A stretch of DNA of 64,000 nucleotides from Alkalimonas collagenimarina (GTDB taxonomy: Bacteria; Pseudomonadota; Gammaproteobacteria; Enterobacterales; Alteromonadaceae). Positions 24,827 through 35,399 of this stretch are shown here, piece by piece. The stretch's first letter is position 1, and each line of letters starts with the position of its first letter. Position numbers and translations under genes: made by a program. The stretch lies in assembly GCF_030717845.1 (NCBI RefSeq), contig NZ_JAUZVZ010000003.1:124001-188000 (forward strand). Reading direction: 5' to 3'. The notes under the pieces were generated by a model. It saw only the letters and a list, made by a program, of their open reading frames with translations. It was not told where the DNA came from and did no database searches.

Positions 24827-27223
24827 ATGATGCTGATAGCGGTGCTGTCATGCTTTATTCTTGCCTGTTTTGCTCCCTGGCTGCACCGCCTTGGTGGCCG
24901 CCAAAGTGGTTGGCTATTGTCTGTGCTACCCGCTGCGCTCTTTGTTTATTTTGCCAGCTTATTACCTGAAGTCAGTCAAGGCGGTCAGCTGCAGTTTGCT
25001 TACCCTTGGTTCCCCGGTTTGCAAATCCAACTCAGTTTTCTGGTGGATGGGCTGTCGCTGCTATTTGCCTTACTCATCACGGGGATCGGCTTCTTTATTT
25101 TGGTGTATGGCGGACGTTATTTAGAAGGGCATCAATCACTCGGCCGTTTTTATATTTTCTTGCTTGGTTTTATGGGGTCGATGTTGGGTCTGGTGCTATC
25201 AGATAACCTCATCAGTCTATTTGTTTTCTGGGAGCTCACCACCGTCACCTCCTTTATGCTGATTGGCTTTAACCATGAGCAAGAAGATGCCAGAAAAAAA
25301 GCGCACCAAGGTCTCATGGTGACCGTGATGGGTGGGCTGGCTCTGATGACCGGCTTTATCATGCTGGGTTTAGCGGCTGGTAGTTTTGAGTTAAGTACCA
25401 TTCTAGCCAGTGGTACCTTGACGGAACACTCGCTGTATTTGCCGATGCTGCTATTGATTTTGCTAGGCACCTTTACCAAGTCGGCGCAAACCCCGTTCCA
25501 TTTTTGGTTGCCCAACGCTATGGCTGCCCCCACGCCAGTATCTGCTTATTTGCACTCTGCAACCATGGTAAAAGCTGGTGTCTATTTGATGGCACGTCTG
25601 CACCCAAGTTTGGGTGGCAGTGAAGCCTGGTTGCTGATCCTTAGTCTATTTGGCGCCGTCACCATGGTGACCGGTATTTTCCTAGCCAGTCGTGCCACTG
25701 GTGTCAAACGTGTGTTGGCCTATTCGACCGTGATGGCACTGGGTACATTAACCATGCTACTGGGGTTGGGTACCGAAAAGGCAGCCTTGGCTGCAGTGAC
25801 CTTTTTATTAGCTCACGCCTTGTACAAAGGTGCGCTCTTTATGATTGCCGGGATTTTGGACCACTCGGCTGGCGTAAAGGATTTCCGCGATGCCAGTGGT
25901 TTGCGTGCCAGCATGCCCATCACTACTGTCGTTGCCATACTGGCTTCGTTATCATTAGCGGGTATCATCCCGCTGTTTGGTTTTGTCGGTAAAGAGTTGC
26001 TGCTAGAGGCGGTGCTTACTGCGTCTATCTGGCAAATCGGCCTGACCATTGCCACCTTGGTGGCGAATATTATGGTGGTCTTAGTTGCTGCCATCATGGC
26101 CTTGAAACCTTGGTTTGGGCCACAAATTGAAACACCGAAAAAGCCTCATGATCCCAATGTTGCTCTATTAGTAGGACCAGCACTATTGGCGGTACTTGGT
26201 TTGGTCTTTGGCCTGGCACCAGCTCTGGCAGGTAATGGCATCTTAACAGCCGCTGCCTCAGCCGTGTATGGCCAGCCGGTCACAATTGGCTTATCACTCT
26301 GGCATGGCATCAATCTTCCTTTGATGCTGACCATCAGCAGTTTAATTTTCGGTCTGATCATGTATCGTTTTTGGGCTGGCTGGCGCCATATCACCCGCTT
26401 TATGCAGACGGCAGAGAAATTTGGCCCAGAAGTTATTTATGAGCGGCTCATGCTGGGCATGACCACCTTTGCCAGCTGGCAAACCAAAACCCTGCAGAAT
26501 GGCTATCTACGTAATTACCTGATCACCACACTTGGCACCGTCATTATCATTGTTGGTTGGGCCTTGTTGCGGGTTAATCAGCTAGAGCTTGATATCAACT
26601 TTAGCGATATTAAAGTGCATGAATTTGCCATTGTCGCTTTACTGATTTTATCAGCTATCATTGCCGTCATGGTTCGCTCTTTTCTGGCAGCAGTTGCCAT
26701 GCTCGGCGCGCTGGGCTTTGGTGTTGCTTTGCTGTACGTCTTCTTCAGTGCGGTCGATGTGGGCATTACTCAGGTACTGGTCGAGACGATTACTGTCTTG
26801 CTCTTGGTTCTCGTGCTGTATCGCTTACCCGAGTTCCGTAGCTTGTCTTCCTCGGCTAATCGCATCCGTGATGCGATTATTGCCGGCATAACCGGCTTGT
26901 TGATGACGGTCTTGATCCTCGCCATTACCAGCGCCCGTCAGCTGGAAGGTATTTCAGATTACTTCCTGCAAAACAGTGGCCCGCTCGGTCATGGCCGCAA
27001 TGTAGTGAATGTGATTCTGGTTGATTTCCGGGCGCTGGATACCTTGGGTGAAATCTTTGTATTAGCACTGGTGGCTATCGGCGTTTACGCCATGATCCAC
27101 TTGCGGACAGGTGCATTACCCGTGACCAACTCCGATCGTCGAGCGGCTTTTACCTTTCGTCGCTCACAAAAAGAAAAAATGAAAGCCGATGAACAAGCGC
27201 AGAAAGAAGGAGAAGCATCATGA
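24827..27223 (+). CDS. mrpA: Mrp Na+/H+ antiporter subunit A
   Basis: At 798 residues this is the large antiporter subunit. The N-terminal ~500 residues resemble NuoL-type proton-translocating subunits ([60 protein letters not shown]). The C-terminal third carries the DUF4040 and MrpB-like segments ([20 protein letters not shown]). It is part of the seven-subunit inner-membrane complex that exchanges Na+ for H+ and supports alkaline pH and salt homeostasis. ATG 24827 has AAGGAG eight bases upstream and is preferred over an in-frame GTG at 24752. Its stop overlaps the mrpB start. Confidence 0.95.
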   Translation: MMLIAVLSCFILACFAPWLHRLGGRQSGWLLSVLPAALFVYFASLLPEVSQGGQLQFAYPWFPGLQIQLSFLVDGLSLLFALLITGIGFFILVYGGRYLEGHQSLGRFYIFLLGFMGSMLGLVLSDNLISLFVFWELTTVTSFMLIGFNHEQEDARKKAHQGLMVTVMGGLALMTGFIMLGLAAGSFELSTILASGTLTEHSLYLPMLLLILLGTFTKSAQTPFHFWLPNAMAAPTPVSAYLHSATMVKAGVYLMARLHPSLGGSEAWLLILSLFGAVTMVTGIFLASRATGVKRVLAYSTVMALGTLTMLLGLGTEKAALAAVTFLLAHALYKGALFMIAGILDHSAGVKDFRDASGLRASMPITTVVAILASLSLAGIIPLFGFVGKELLLEAVLTASIWQIGLTIATLVANIMVVLVAAIMALKPWFGPQIETPKKPHDPNVALLVGPALLAVLGLVFGLAPALAGNGILTAAASAVYGQPVTIGLSLWHGINLPLMLTISSLIFGLIMYRFWAGWRHITRFMQTAEKFGPEVIYERLMLGMTTFASWQTKTLQNGYLRNYLITTLGTVIIIVGWALLRVNQLELDINFSDIKVHEFAIVALLILSAIIAVMVRSFLAAVAMLGALGFGVALLYVFFSAVDVGITQVLVETITVLLLVLVLYRLPEFRSLSSSANRIRDAIIAGITGLLMTVLILAITSARQLEGISDYFLQNSGPLGHGRNVVNVILVDFRALDTLGEIFVLALVAIGVYAMIHLRTGALPVTNSDRRAAFTFRRSQKEKMKADEQAQKEGEAS

Positions 27224-27663
27224 AACCAAGACGCTTTAATATGCGCTCCTTAATTCTCAATACCGGTAGTACACTTCTACTACCTCTATTGGTGTTGTTT
27301 TCGTTGTTTTTGTTGCTGCGGGGACATGATGAACCCGGTGGAGGCTTCATCGGTGGCTTGGTGGCTGCTGCAGCGGTTGCCTTGAAGTTGTTTGCCGAAG
27401 ACTACAAAGCAGCCAGAGACATGCTACGAGTCCATCCGTTGCAACTGGTTGGTGTTGGTTTGGTGTTAGCTGCACTGGCATCACTGCCAGCCCTACTGGT
27501 CGGTCAATCGTTTTTTACGGCCCAATGGTGGTTGGTCGATCTGCCTATCTTTGGTGAGCTAAAACTCAGTACACCTTTATTGTTTGATATTGGGGTCTTT
27601 CTTGGCGTGATCGGAACTGTATTGACTGTCGTCTTTACATTAGCGGAGGCTGAACATTCATGA
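27220..27663 (+). CDS. mrpB: Mrp Na+/H+ antiporter subunit B
   Basis: The 147-residue membrane subunit contains the MnhB signature [20 protein letters not shown] and four hydrophobic segments. It is a small structural component of the Mrp complex. The start overlaps the mrpA stop (ATGA) and the stop overlaps mrpC, which indicates translational coupling. Confidence 0.94.
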   Translation: MKPRRFNMRSLILNTGSTLLLPLLVLFSLFLLLRGHDEPGGGFIGGLVAAAAVALKLFAEDYKAARDMLRVHPLQLVGVGLVLAALASLPALLVGQSFFTAQWWLVDLPIFGELKLSTPLLFDIGVFLGVIGTVLTVVFTLAEAEHS

Positions 27664-28004
27664 CCACCTTAATGGCTATTCTTATTGGCACCTTTTACGC
27701 CGCGGCGATTTACATGATGTTACGTCGTTCAGTGGTGAAACTGGTGATTGGTTTGATCTTATTATCGAATGCTGCCAACTTGCTGATTTTTACCGTCGCG
27801 GGTCTTGAACGTGGCATTCCGCCTTTAATTCCAAAGGGGCAAGATGTCATAGCAGGGGCCGCAGCCGACCCTCTGGCTCAGGCGGTCATTTTGACGTCCA
27901 TCGTCATTGGTTTTGGCGTACTGGCTTTTGCGGTAGTGCTTATTCACCGCGCCTGTGAAGTCGTGCAAACGGACGACATGAACGAAATGAAGGGAACCGA
28001 TTAA
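27660..28004 (+). CDS. mrpC: Mrp Na+/H+ antiporter subunit C
   Basis: This 114-residue NuoK-like subunit has three membrane segments. [20 protein letters not shown] and NLLIFTVAG, followed by [20 protein letters not shown], are family hallmarks. It pairs with the MrpD/MrpA antiporter-like subunits. Start and stop overlap mrpB and mrpD. Confidence 0.94.
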   Translation: MTTLMAILIGTFYAAAIYMMLRRSVVKLVIGLILLSNAANLLIFTVAGLERGIPPLIPKGQDVIAGAAADPLAQAVILTSIVIGFGVLAFAVVLIHRACEVVQTDDMNEMKGTD

Positions 28005-29506
28005 TGGATCTGGAAGTTTTGGTTGCGCTACCCATTATAATTCCACTGTTGCTTGGTGCTATTTCTCTCACCGTACTTAGCAATCATAATGCTCAACGCT
28101 GGATTGGTGCCGTCGGTACTGCCTTGTTGCTCATCAGCTCTATTGCCTTGCTATTTCAAACGAAAGATCATGGTATTCAGGTGCTTGAAGTCGGCTCCTG
28201 GCCTGCCCCCTTTGGCATTGTCCTGGTATCCGATATGCTTGGCGCCATTATGGTGGTGTTGGCCTGTATCACCGGCTTTGCGACCGCACTCTATAGTTTA
28301 AAAACGGTACGAAAGCGCTTTGAACGCTTTGGCTACTACCCACTGCTGCACTTACTTCTGGCTGGTGTAAATGGGGCCTTTTTAACCGGTGATATCTTTA
28401 ACCTTTATGTCTGGTTTGAGGTATTGCTGGTCGCATCGTTTGCATTGCTTATCTTAGGTGGTGAGCGTGCTCAGATGGAAGGTGCCATCAAGTACGTCAC
28501 CTTGAACTTGCTGTCTTCGGCGCTGTTTCTTACGGCGATTGGTCTGACCTATGGCTTGGTTGGGACACTCAATATGGCCGATATCGCGGTTAAACTTGGC
28601 AGTGTTGATGATCAGAAAATGGTCACTGTGATTGGCAGTTTGTTCTTAATCGCTTTTGCCATTAAAGCAGCCGCCTTCCCATTATTTTTCTGGCTACCGG
28701 CGTCCTATCATACACCTCAAGTGGCAGTGTCAGCTATCTTCGCTGGCTTGCTCACTAAAGTTGGCGTTTATGCATTGTACCGGGTGTTCACGCTTATTTT
28801 TACCGCAGATACTGGCTTTACCCATGAAATTTTATTGTGGATAGCCATCCTAACCATGCTGACTGGCGTGCTCGGTGCGGCAGCTCAATTTGAAATCCGC
28901 CGGATCCTAAGCTTTCATATTATCAGCCAGATTGGCTATATGATTTTAGGGTTAGCTTTATTCACCCCGCTGGCCATCATTGGGGGCGTGTTTTATATCA
29001 TGCACCACATTATTGTGAAGGCGAATCTGTTCTTAGTTGCAGGCTTAATTTATCGTTTACGTGGTAGTTTTGAGCTGAAAAAGCTCGGTGGGCTGTATAA
29101 AGATCACCCGGGGTTGGCCATACTCTTTTTAATCCCTGCTCTATCACTGGCTGGGGTTCCGCCTCTATCCGGTTTTTTCGCTAAATTTATTCTGATTAAA
29201 GCTGGTGTTGAAGCCTCGGCCTGGTGGGCAGTAGGTGTTGCTTTGCTGGTCGGCCTATTAACGCTGTTCTCTATGATCAAAATATGGAATGAAGCGTTTT
29301 GGAAAGGCACACCAGAACCTGCGCCTGCCATACCAGCACCAACTCGTAACGCTTTGTTATACTGGACCATAGGGATATTGGCTGCCATGACGGTGGCGAT
29401 TGGTATCTTTGCTCAGCCTATCTACGTCATGGCAGAAATGGCAGCCCATCAGTTACTTAACCCAAGTATTTACATTGAAGCGGTGCTAGGAGGTCAAACA
29501 CCATGA
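28004..29506 (+). CDS. mrpD: Mrp Na+/H+ antiporter subunit D
   Basis: This 500-residue NuoM/NuoN-like antiporter subunit has about 14 membrane segments. Motifs include [55 protein letters not shown] and [17 protein letters not shown]. It forms one of the two putative ion-translocating modules of the Mrp complex. It begins one base within the mrpC stop and overlaps mrpE at its end. Confidence 0.95.
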   Translation: MDLEVLVALPIIIPLLLGAISLTVLSNHNAQRWIGAVGTALLLISSIALLFQTKDHGIQVLEVGSWPAPFGIVLVSDMLGAIMVVLACITGFATALYSLKTVRKRFERFGYYPLLHLLLAGVNGAFLTGDIFNLYVWFEVLLVASFALLILGGERAQMEGAIKYVTLNLLSSALFLTAIGLTYGLVGTLNMADIAVKLGSVDDQKMVTVIGSLFLIAFAIKAAAFPLFFWLPASYHTPQVAVSAIFAGLLTKVGVYALYRVFTLIFTADTGFTHEILLWIAILTMLTGVLGAAAQFEIRRILSFHIISQIGYMILGLALFTPLAIIGGVFYIMHHIIVKANLFLVAGLIYRLRGSFELKKLGGLYKDHPGLAILFLIPALSLAGVPPLSGFFAKFILIKAGVEASAWWAVGVALLVGLLTLFSMIKIWNEAFWKGTPEPAPAIPAPTRNALLYWTIGILAAMTVAIGIFAQPIYVMAEMAAHQLLNPSIYIEAVLGGQTP

Positions 29507-29976
29507 ATGTGTTGCTATCCAATCTGGTTTTAGCACTGATTTGGGCCGCGCTGACCGATACCATGAATGCTGGTGGTATCGTCATAGGCTTCTTTATTGC
29601 CTATCTGGTATTAATTCTGGTGTTCCGTCAGCACCCTGATGTTCGACAGTATCGCTTACGGGTTCCCCGGATGTTTAGCTTTGTGGTGTTCTTCACCAAA
29701 GAGCTGGTCATGGCAAACTTAAAAGTCGCCTACGATGTACTGACCCCGATTCACCTGATGAAGCCCGGTGTCATCGCGATGCCATTGCGTGCAGAAAGTG
29801 ACATGGAAATCAGTATGCTGGCCAATGCCATCTCCTTAACGCCGGGTTCGCTCAGCCTTGATGTCTCCTCTGATCGAAAAGTCCTGTATGTCCACGTGAT
29901 GTATCTGGATAATGAGGAAGAGGTGATGAATGAATTGAAACGTCTCGAAACCAAAATTCTGCGAGTAATGCGATGA
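29503..29976 (+). CDS. mrpE: Mrp Na+/H+ antiporter subunit E
   Basis: The 157-residue subunit has two or three N-terminal membrane segments and a soluble C-terminal domain with [20 protein letters not shown] and LYVHVMY, the MnhE signature. An AGGAGG ribosome site lies in the 3' end of mrpD. It belongs to the tightly overlapping mrp operon. Confidence 0.94.
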   Translation: MNVLLSNLVLALIWAALTDTMNAGGIVIGFFIAYLVLILVFRQHPDVRQYRLRVPRMFSFVVFFTKELVMANLKVAYDVLTPIHLMKPGVIAMPLRAESDMEISMLANAISLTPGSLSLDVSSDRKVLYVHVMYLDNEEEVMNELKRLETKILRVMR

Positions 29977-30257
29977 GTCCTATTCTTGATTACACCTTAT
30001 GGGTTTGCTTTGCGGTCTTGAGTGTGGCCTTATTCTTTGCGCTTTGGCGTTTGTTTAAGGGGCCGACCTTACCCGACCGAGTGGTGGCACTGGAGTTGAT
30101 TGCCTCCATGACGGTCGGCATTATCGGCCTTTATGCTATTCGTACCGGGCGGGATGCATTTATTGATGTGGCCATGGTCCTCGCCATAACCGCGTTCTTA
30201 TCGGCCATCGGTTTTGCGCGTTATCTGGAAAAAGGGAGTCACCGCGATGATCACTGA
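29973..30257 (+). CDS. mrpF: Mrp Na+/H+ antiporter subunit F
   Basis: A 94-residue, three-segment membrane subunit of the MnhF family, marked by FKGPTLPDRVVALELIASMT and GRDAFIDVAMVLAITAFLSA. Its last codons overlap the start of mrpG. Confidence 0.93.
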   Translation: MSPILDYTLWVCFAVLSVALFFALWRLFKGPTLPDRVVALELIASMTVGIIGLYAIRTGRDAFIDVAMVLAITAFLSAIGFARYLEKGSHRDDH

Positions 30258-30645
30258 TATTCTGGCCGCCCTTTTTGTGCTTGCTGGCAGCTTCTTTATG
30301 CTGGTTGCTTCCCTTGGTGTCTTTCGTATGCCCGACTTACTGACACGGATGCATGCGACCACCAAATCTGGTGTACTGGGCGCAGGCCTCATTATGTGTG
30401 GTGTGATGCTGTTCTTTATAGATAGCAGCGTGACCTTAAAAGCTCTGGCGGTGATGGCCTTTACCACCCTGACCTCACCTATTGCTGCTCACGCCATTGG
30501 ACGGGCTGGTTATTTTATTGGTGTTCCGTTATGGCATAAGACCATCAAAGATGAACTGCATGGTCGTTATGATGAAGAAACTCATGTACTCCACAGCTCA
30601 GCAGCACAGAAAGAAGCTCAAGAAGAGAACAGCAGCCAGAATTAA
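30247..30645 (+). CDS. mrpG: Mrp Na+/H+ antiporter subunit G
   Basis: The 132-residue MnhG/PhaG-type subunit has three membrane segments, with [31 protein letters not shown] and [20 protein letters not shown], then a hydrophilic tail. The ATG at 30247 is chosen because GGGAG lies eight bases upstream; a GTG at 30214 would add eleven unlikely residues. It is the last gene of the operon; its stop overlaps by four bases the stop of the convergent mgsA, so the two transcripts overlap at their 3' ends. Confidence 0.93.
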   Translation: MITDILAALFVLAGSFFMLVASLGVFRMPDLLTRMHATTKSGVLGAGLIMCGVMLFFIDSSVTLKALAVMAFTTLTSPIAAHAIGRAGYFIGVPLWHKTIKDELHGRYDEETHVLHSSAAQKEAQEENSSQN

Positions 30646-31073
30646 TCTGGCTGCAGACGATTTTGATAACTGGAAAAATCAGGCACAGTGCGTTGGTAAT
30701 CCTGCTGCAGTAGTGTGGAATGCACAATAAAGTCTGCCGTCGCCTGATTGCAGGCGACCGGTATATTCCATACCACCGCCAGCCGAATGAGCGCCTTGAC
30801 ATCTGGGTCATGTGGCTGTGAGCTCAACGGGTCCCAAAAAAATACCAACCAATCGACCTTTTGCTCCGCAATCAGCGCACCAATTTGTTGATCGCCACCC
30901 AAAGGTCCGCTCGCCAAACAGTGTACTTTTCTACCCAATTGTTTGGTTAGCAAGGAACCGGTTGTACCCGTGGCATACAATTCTTTATCCGCAAAAAAGT
31001 CGGCGTGAGCCTTAACCCACTCCAAGAGCGCTTGTTTCTTTCCATCGTGAGCAACCAGGGCTATTGTCTTCAA
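30642..31073 (-). CDS. mgsA: Methylglyoxal synthase
   Basis: The 143-residue cytosolic enzyme converts dihydroxyacetone phosphate to methylglyoxal and phosphate, an overflow bypass of lower glycolysis under phosphate limitation. It shows [35 protein letters not shown] and [20 protein letters not shown]. Asp61 in GGDQQ is the expected catalytic base, with Asp81 and Asp91 also conserved; NATADFI is represented as NQATADFI. It is a single gene, convergent with mrpG. Confidence 0.95.
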   Translation of the reverse strand: MKTIALVAHDGKKQALLEWVKAHADFFADKELYATGTTGSLLTKQLGRKVHCLASGPLGGDQQIGALIAEQKVDWLVFFWDPLSSQPHDPDVKALIRLAVVWNIPVACNQATADFIVHSTLLQQDYQRTVPDFSSYQNRLQPD

Positions 31074-31188
31074 TGTAATCTCCTTTGCGCAAAATGTAAC
31101 CTTAAAGTTAAACTAATGACAGTATTTCACAGAAAGTTACAGTCGGATCAGTTACGCTTTCGCTATTCTTACTAATCAACTGCTGCCC

Positions 31189-32223
31189 ATGACACCCTGG
31201 CTAAGTATTTTAATTCCAGCTTATAAAGTGGCTGACTATTTACATGACTGCCTTCACTCCATCATGCCGCAATTAGATGACGGCTGTGAAGTTATTATTT
31301 TAGACGATGACTCGCCAGATAACTGCTATCCCATCATGTGCAGTTGGCAACAGCGTTACCCCAAGCAACTCACTCTGCTCAAACACACCCACAATAAGGG
31401 GCTAAGTGCAGCGCGCAATACAATGCTACAGCGTGCCAGTGGCCGCTATTTGTGGTTTTTTGATTCCGATGATGTCATGACCGCCGGCGCCATTCATGAA
31501 CTTAAGTCGATCATCACGCAGCAAGCACCAGATTTAATTCTCTGTGATTTTGAGCTGCTCAGAGCCAAACGTAGCCTAAAGCACTATCTGCGTGGTGAGC
31601 ATCATCGCAGCAGCTTTCATGGGCCCTGCCAGCAACTTAGTACAGATAAAGAAGGCCTAATTGCCGGTCTGTTCTCTGCCGGACAAATGCATATCTGGTC
31701 CAAAATATCAAAGCGGTCGCTATGGCAGAATGATCTCCACTTTCCGGTCGATCGCTATTTTGAAGACATCAGTGTGACACCACGATTAGCTCTGACTGCA
31801 AAGCACTATTACTACCAACCCAGCCCTTGGGTTCAGTATCGTCAGCGACCCAACAGTATTTTATCGAATAAATCGCCGGCCATGCAGTACAAAAAAAGTA
31901 TCGATCTAGCAGAAGCATTACTTGGCTTTGATGCATTACTTCATCAGCAATTACCTAGCCGTCAGGCCAAGACCAACTTTTATATCAGCTACTTTTGTGC
32001 GCGAAACTTTATAGGTGCCTGTAAAACCTTACAAAGCAGCCAACCTAAAACCAGCGCTCTGCTCAAAGAGTATCTAACAGCATTCAAAGCATCCAGTACT
32101 ATGCCGATACCGTGGTTACTGCTGATGTGTTGCCTGCATGGCTGGCCTATCCGTGCTGTAAAAATTGGCTATTGGTTGCACAAAGCTCAGTTATCCTCAC
32201 GCAGCACAGCCTTACAGTACTAG
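31189..32223 (+). CDS. Family 2 glycosyltransferase
   Basis: The 344-residue GT-A fold enzyme starts WLSILIPAYKVADYLHDCLH and has VIILDDDSPDN, NKGLSAARNTMLQRASGRYL and the metal/nucleotide-binding DSDD at residues 92-95. A downstream acidic motif, YFEDISVTPRL, fits the catalytic base region of GT2 enzymes. No membrane segment is obvious. It would transfer a sugar from a nucleotide donor to a cell-surface glycan. It stands alone rather than in a polysaccharide cluster, the ribosome site is weak, and donor and acceptor are unknown. Confidence 0.88.
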   Translation: MTPWLSILIPAYKVADYLHDCLHSIMPQLDDGCEVIILDDDSPDNCYPIMCSWQQRYPKQLTLLKHTHNKGLSAARNTMLQRASGRYLWFFDSDDVMTAGAIHELKSIITQQAPDLILCDFELLRAKRSLKHYLRGEHHRSSFHGPCQQLSTDKEGLIAGLFSAGQMHIWSKISKRSLWQNDLHFPVDRYFEDISVTPRLALTAKHYYYQPSPWVQYRQRPNSILSNKSPAMQYKKSIDLAEALLGFDALLHQQLPSRQAKTNFYISYFCARNFIGACKTLQSSQPKTSALLKEYLTAFKASSTMPIPWLLLMCCLHGWPIRAVKIGYWLHKAQLSSRSTALQY

Positions 32224-32225
32224 GC

Positions 32226-32252
32226 AAAAAAAAAAGCCCTGCAAAGCAGGGC
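32226..32252 (-). terminator. Strong rho-independent terminator of ilvC
   Basis: Stem GCCCTGC / GCAGGGC (32236-32242, 32246-32252) with an AAA loop is followed on the minus strand by a run of ten T. It lies ~110 bases beyond the ilvC stop, directly after the convergent glycosyltransferase gene. The plus-strand side has no T tract. Confidence 0.88.
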
Positions 32253-32362
32253 AAACAACCAAGGTCCACGTATAACATCGTTATTGGTCCGGTGTTAGCT
32301 GAGCTTTTGGCTTCGTGCTAACGACCGTTGACCACATCATTCGGGGGTAACTCAACTGAGTA

Positions 32363-33847
32363 TTACTGCTCAGTTTCTACAATTTTTTTCATTGCGGTCA
32401 TGTAACCACGTAATGTTTTGCCAACTATCTCCACTGGGTGATTACGAATCGCTTCGTTGATGGCAATCAACTCAAGATTATCAACACCTTGTTGCGGAGC
32501 ACTCAAACCTTTGCCAACCAACTCGCTGCTTAAGCTATTAACCGTATCCCGTAATAACGGCACAGCAGCATTGGCGAACAAGTAATTGCCATACTCAGCA
32601 GTATCAGAAATCACCACATTCATTTCATACAAGCGCTTACGAGCGATGGTATTGGCAATTAATGGTGTTTCATGCAGCGACTCGTAATACGCCGACTCAG
32701 CGATAATACCGGCATCAACCATGGTCTCAAACGCCAGCTCAACACCAGCTTTGACCATAGAGACCAACAAGATGCCGCGATCAAAATAACTTTGTTCGGC
32801 AATTTGCTCTGATGACTCAGGTGCCTGCTCAAAGCTGGTTTGCTTGGTTTCTTCGCGCCAGCGTAGCAAGTTTGCATCATCCTTGGCCCAGTCAGCCATC
32901 ATGGTACTGGAGAACTCACCACTGATAATGTCGTCCATGTGTTGCTCGAACAAAGGGCGCAGTTGCTGCTTCAATTGCTCAGCTAACCGGTATGCTTTCA
33001 CTTTCGCGGGGTTCGGTAAACGATCCATCATGTGGGTAATGCCACCATGCTTCAACGCCTCGGTGATCACTTCCCACCCCTGCTGGATCAGTTTAGCCGC
33101 ATAACCGGCTTCGATACCGTCAGCCACCATGCGTTCATGCGCCAGAATAGAACCCGTTTGCAACATGCCACACAGAATGGTTTGCTCGCCCATCAAATCA
33201 GATTTTACTTCCGCGATGAACGATGAATGCAGAACTCCTGCTCTATCGCCACCAGTCGCTGAGGCATAGGCTTTTGCAATCGTCAGCCCCTGACCTTTTG
33301 GATCATTCTCCGGATGTACAGCCAACAAGGTAGGCACACCAAAACCACGCTTGTACTCTTCGCGAACTTCGGTACCCGGACACTTTGGCGCCACCATGAT
33401 GACGGTAATATCGGGGCGGATTTGCTTGCCTTCCTCAACAATATTAAAACCATGCGAGTAAGCTAAGGTCGCACCCTGCTTCATTAGCGGCATCACTGCA
33501 TCTACTACAGCACTGTGTTGCTTGTCAGGTGTCAGGTTTAATACCAAATCCGCTTGTGGGATCAGCTCCTGATAAGTACCTACTTTAAAGTTATTGCTGG
33601 TTGCCTTTACAAAAGACGCGCGTTTTTGTGCGATCGCTTCTTCACGCAGGGCATAGCTGATGTTCAAACCAGAATCACGCATGTTCAGGCCTTGGTTTAG
33701 CCCTTGAGCACCGCAGCCGACAATTACGATAGTCCATTCTTTAATGGCATTGCAGCCATCCGCAAATTCACTTTTGTCCATAAACCGGCATTGTTTCAGC
33801 TGAGTCAGCTGCTGCCGTAAGTTTAAACTGTTAAAATAATTGCTCAT
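32363..33847 (-). CDS. ilvC: Ketol-acid reductoisomerase, class II
   Basis: The 494-residue length and the duplicated knotted C-terminal domain place it in the long enterobacterial class II. It converts acetolactate and acetohydroxybutyrate to dihydroxy acids with NADPH and Mg2+, a step in valine and isoleucine synthesis. The N-terminal Rossmann region reads [20 protein letters not shown], and [19 protein letters not shown] and [11 protein letters not shown] are conserved. ATG 33847 gives the usual [14 protein letters not shown] start; upstream in-frame ATGs at 33928 lie in the regulatory region. It is divergent from ilvY, with a dyad in the shared promoter region. Confidence 0.96.
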   Translation of the reverse strand: MSNYFNSLNLRQQLTQLKQCRFMDKSEFADGCNAIKEWTIVIVGCGAQGLNQGLNMRDSGLNISYALREEAIAQKRASFVKATSNNFKVGTYQELIPQADLVLNLTPDKQHSAVVDAVMPLMKQGATLAYSHGFNIVEEGKQIRPDITVIMVAPKCPGTEVREEYKRGFGVPTLLAVHPENDPKGQGLTIAKAYASATGGDRAGVLHSSFIAEVKSDLMGEQTILCGMLQTGSILAHERMVADGIEAGYAAKLIQQGWEVITEALKHGGITHMMDRLPNPAKVKAYRLAEQLKQQLRPLFEQHMDDIISGEFSSTMMADWAKDDANLLRWREETKQTSFEQAPESSEQIAEQSYFDRGILLVSMVKAGVELAFETMVDAGIIAESAYYESLHETPLIANTIARKRLYEMNVVISDTAEYGNYLFANAAVPLLRDTVNSLSSELVGKGLSAPQQGVDNLELIAINEAIRNHPVEIVGKTLRGYMTAMKKIVETEQ

Positions 33848-33946
33848 GCTACATCTCTGAATACTTGTACGCGAACCAGCCGTTCTGATCGTTGCAACAT
33901 CACGTTGCTGCGTTAATGAAATCATCATACGACACTGTACTTATTG

Positions 33947-33986
33947 CATGAAGTGATATATTTTCAATTCTGTATTTCACTTTATG
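33947..33986. promoter_or_regulatory. Candidate IlvY operator between ilvC and ilvY
   Basis: Two 14-base arms, CATGAAGTGATATA (33947-33960) and TATTTCACTTTATG (33973-33986), are inverted with 12 of 14 positions matching around a 12-base centre. It ends 11 bases before the ilvY start. IlvY of enterics binds such dyads in the shared ilvC-ilvY control region, represses itself and activates ilvC when acetolactate or acetohydroxybutyrate is present. Confidence 0.6.
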
Positions 33987-33997
33987 AAACTTAAGCT

Positions 33998-34876
33998 ATG
34001 GATATTCGCAGCACTCAACTTTTTTTGCATTTGGCATCCAGTCTAAACTTTGCCAAAACCAGCGAGCAAATGTTTGTCAGCCCTTCCACTCTGACCCGCG
34101 TCATCCAACGATTGGAGCAGGAACTCAATACCGAGTTATTCATTCGGGATAAACGCTCCGTCAAGCTAACAACGGAAGGCAGGCGTGTGCAGCAGTTCGC
34201 TTGTCTATGGTTGGATGAATGGCATCAATTGCAGCTAGACCTGGCCATGAGTAGCTCTCAGCTGGTAGGTGAAATAAAGCTATTTTGCACCGTGACTGCC
34301 AGCTACAGCCATCTACCTGATATTCTGGATAAATTCAGGGTACTTTGCCCAAAAGCCGAAATAAAACTCACCACCGGGGATGCTTCGATTGCGATGGAGA
34401 AAGTACGAAGCGGTGAAGCCGATATCGCCTTAGCTGCCCACCCAGAGCAACTGCCGTCAAACATGGCTTTTCACTCCATCACCAAGCTGCCAATTGGTTT
34501 AATAAGCCCGACGCTACCCGGCAAAGTTGCTGACTTGCTGGCACTGGATCCTATTCCATGGCATGACATTCCCATGATCCAACCCGAACGAGGCCCTGCG
34601 CGCAGTCGATTTGACCGTTGGATCAAAGATACTGGGATCACACCTCACGTGGTCGCTAAGGTGGATGGTCATGAAGCCATGGTTAGTATGGTCGCACTCG
34701 GGACGGGAGTCGCCTTAGCGCCTGATGTAGTTGTCCAACTCAGTCCAGTAAAAGATCGCGTGAAAGCACTTAAAGTAGATTATAATTTCGCCGACTTTGA
34801 TTTGGGGATCTGTTTACTAAGTAAACGAAATCAAGAGCCTCTGCTCAAAGCATTCTGTCAAGTAGCCAGTAGGTAG
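33998..34876 (+). CDS. ilvY: LysR-family activator of ilvC
   Basis: This 292-residue LysR-type regulator has its helix-turn-helix in residues 1-60 (FLHLASSLNFAKTSEQMFVS, PSTLTRVIQRLEQELNTELF). The effector domain follows, with EAMVSMVALGTGVALAPDVV near residue 230. Divergent placement next to ilvC and the HTH similarity to IlvY make the assignment firm. It senses substrates of ketol-acid reductoisomerase and activates ilvC. Confidence 0.93.
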   Translation: MDIRSTQLFLHLASSLNFAKTSEQMFVSPSTLTRVIQRLEQELNTELFIRDKRSVKLTTEGRRVQQFACLWLDEWHQLQLDLAMSSSQLVGEIKLFCTVTASYSHLPDILDKFRVLCPKAEIKLTTGDASIAMEKVRSGEADIALAAHPEQLPSNMAFHSITKLPIGLISPTLPGKVADLLALDPIPWHDIPMIQPERGPARSRFDRWIKDTGITPHVVAKVDGHEAMVSMVALGTGVALAPDVVVQLSPVKDRVKALKVDYNFADFDLGICLLSKRNQEPLLKAFCQVASR

Positions 34877-34974
34877 CGTACAGTGGAGACGTTTCAAGGA
34901 CATGCTGATTCGGTATAGTAAAGTCGCCTCAAGCTGTAAAACCGAAAGCGACCTTCACTAGATATCAGACGTTG

Positions 34975-35397
34975 TTATTTCACAACCGTCAGATGAGATT
35001 TACCGCTTTTACTTTTCGCTGGTGTAGACGGCTTACCTGTCATCTCTTCATCCATCTGCTCATCAAAATCATCCATGTCCGTTTCGTCTTCATCCAACGT
35101 GAATACGGTGCCAGCGCCATTTTCTTTGGCATAAATGGCTAACACCGCTTTGACAGGGATATAGAGGGCAAATGGATGCCCACCAAAGCGGGCACTGCAA
35201 CTGAGCACGTCATTACCCATTTGCATCTGCGAAACGGCAGAAGGTGCCATATTCAGCACGATCTGTCCATTTTGCACGAATTGAGGTGGCACCTTAGTAT
35301 CTGGATAGTCTGCATCAATCACCAGATAAGGTGTACAGTCGTTATCCACGATCCACTCATAAAATGCCCGCAACAAGTAAGGTCGATTTGGGGTCAC
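34975..35397 (-). CDS. sspB: ClpXP protease specificity-enhancing factor SspB
   Basis: This 140-residue adaptor delivers ssrA-tagged peptides to ClpXP. The N-terminal substrate-binding domain has NRPYLLRAFYEWIVDNDCTP and the SARFGGHPFALYIPVKAVLA segment. A flexible acidic linker (DEDETDMDDFDEQMDEEM) leads to the C-terminal ClpX-binding tail KSHLTVVK. It starts two bases after the sspA stop, the standard sspA-sspB operon. Confidence 0.95.
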   Translation of the reverse strand: MTPNRPYLLRAFYEWIVDNDCTPYLVIDADYPDTKVPPQFVQNGQIVLNMAPSAVSQMQMGNDVLSCSARFGGHPFALYIPVKAVLAIYAKENGAGTVFTLDEDETDMDDFDEQMDEEMTGKPSTPAKSKSGKSHLTVVK

Positions 35398-35399
35398 AA

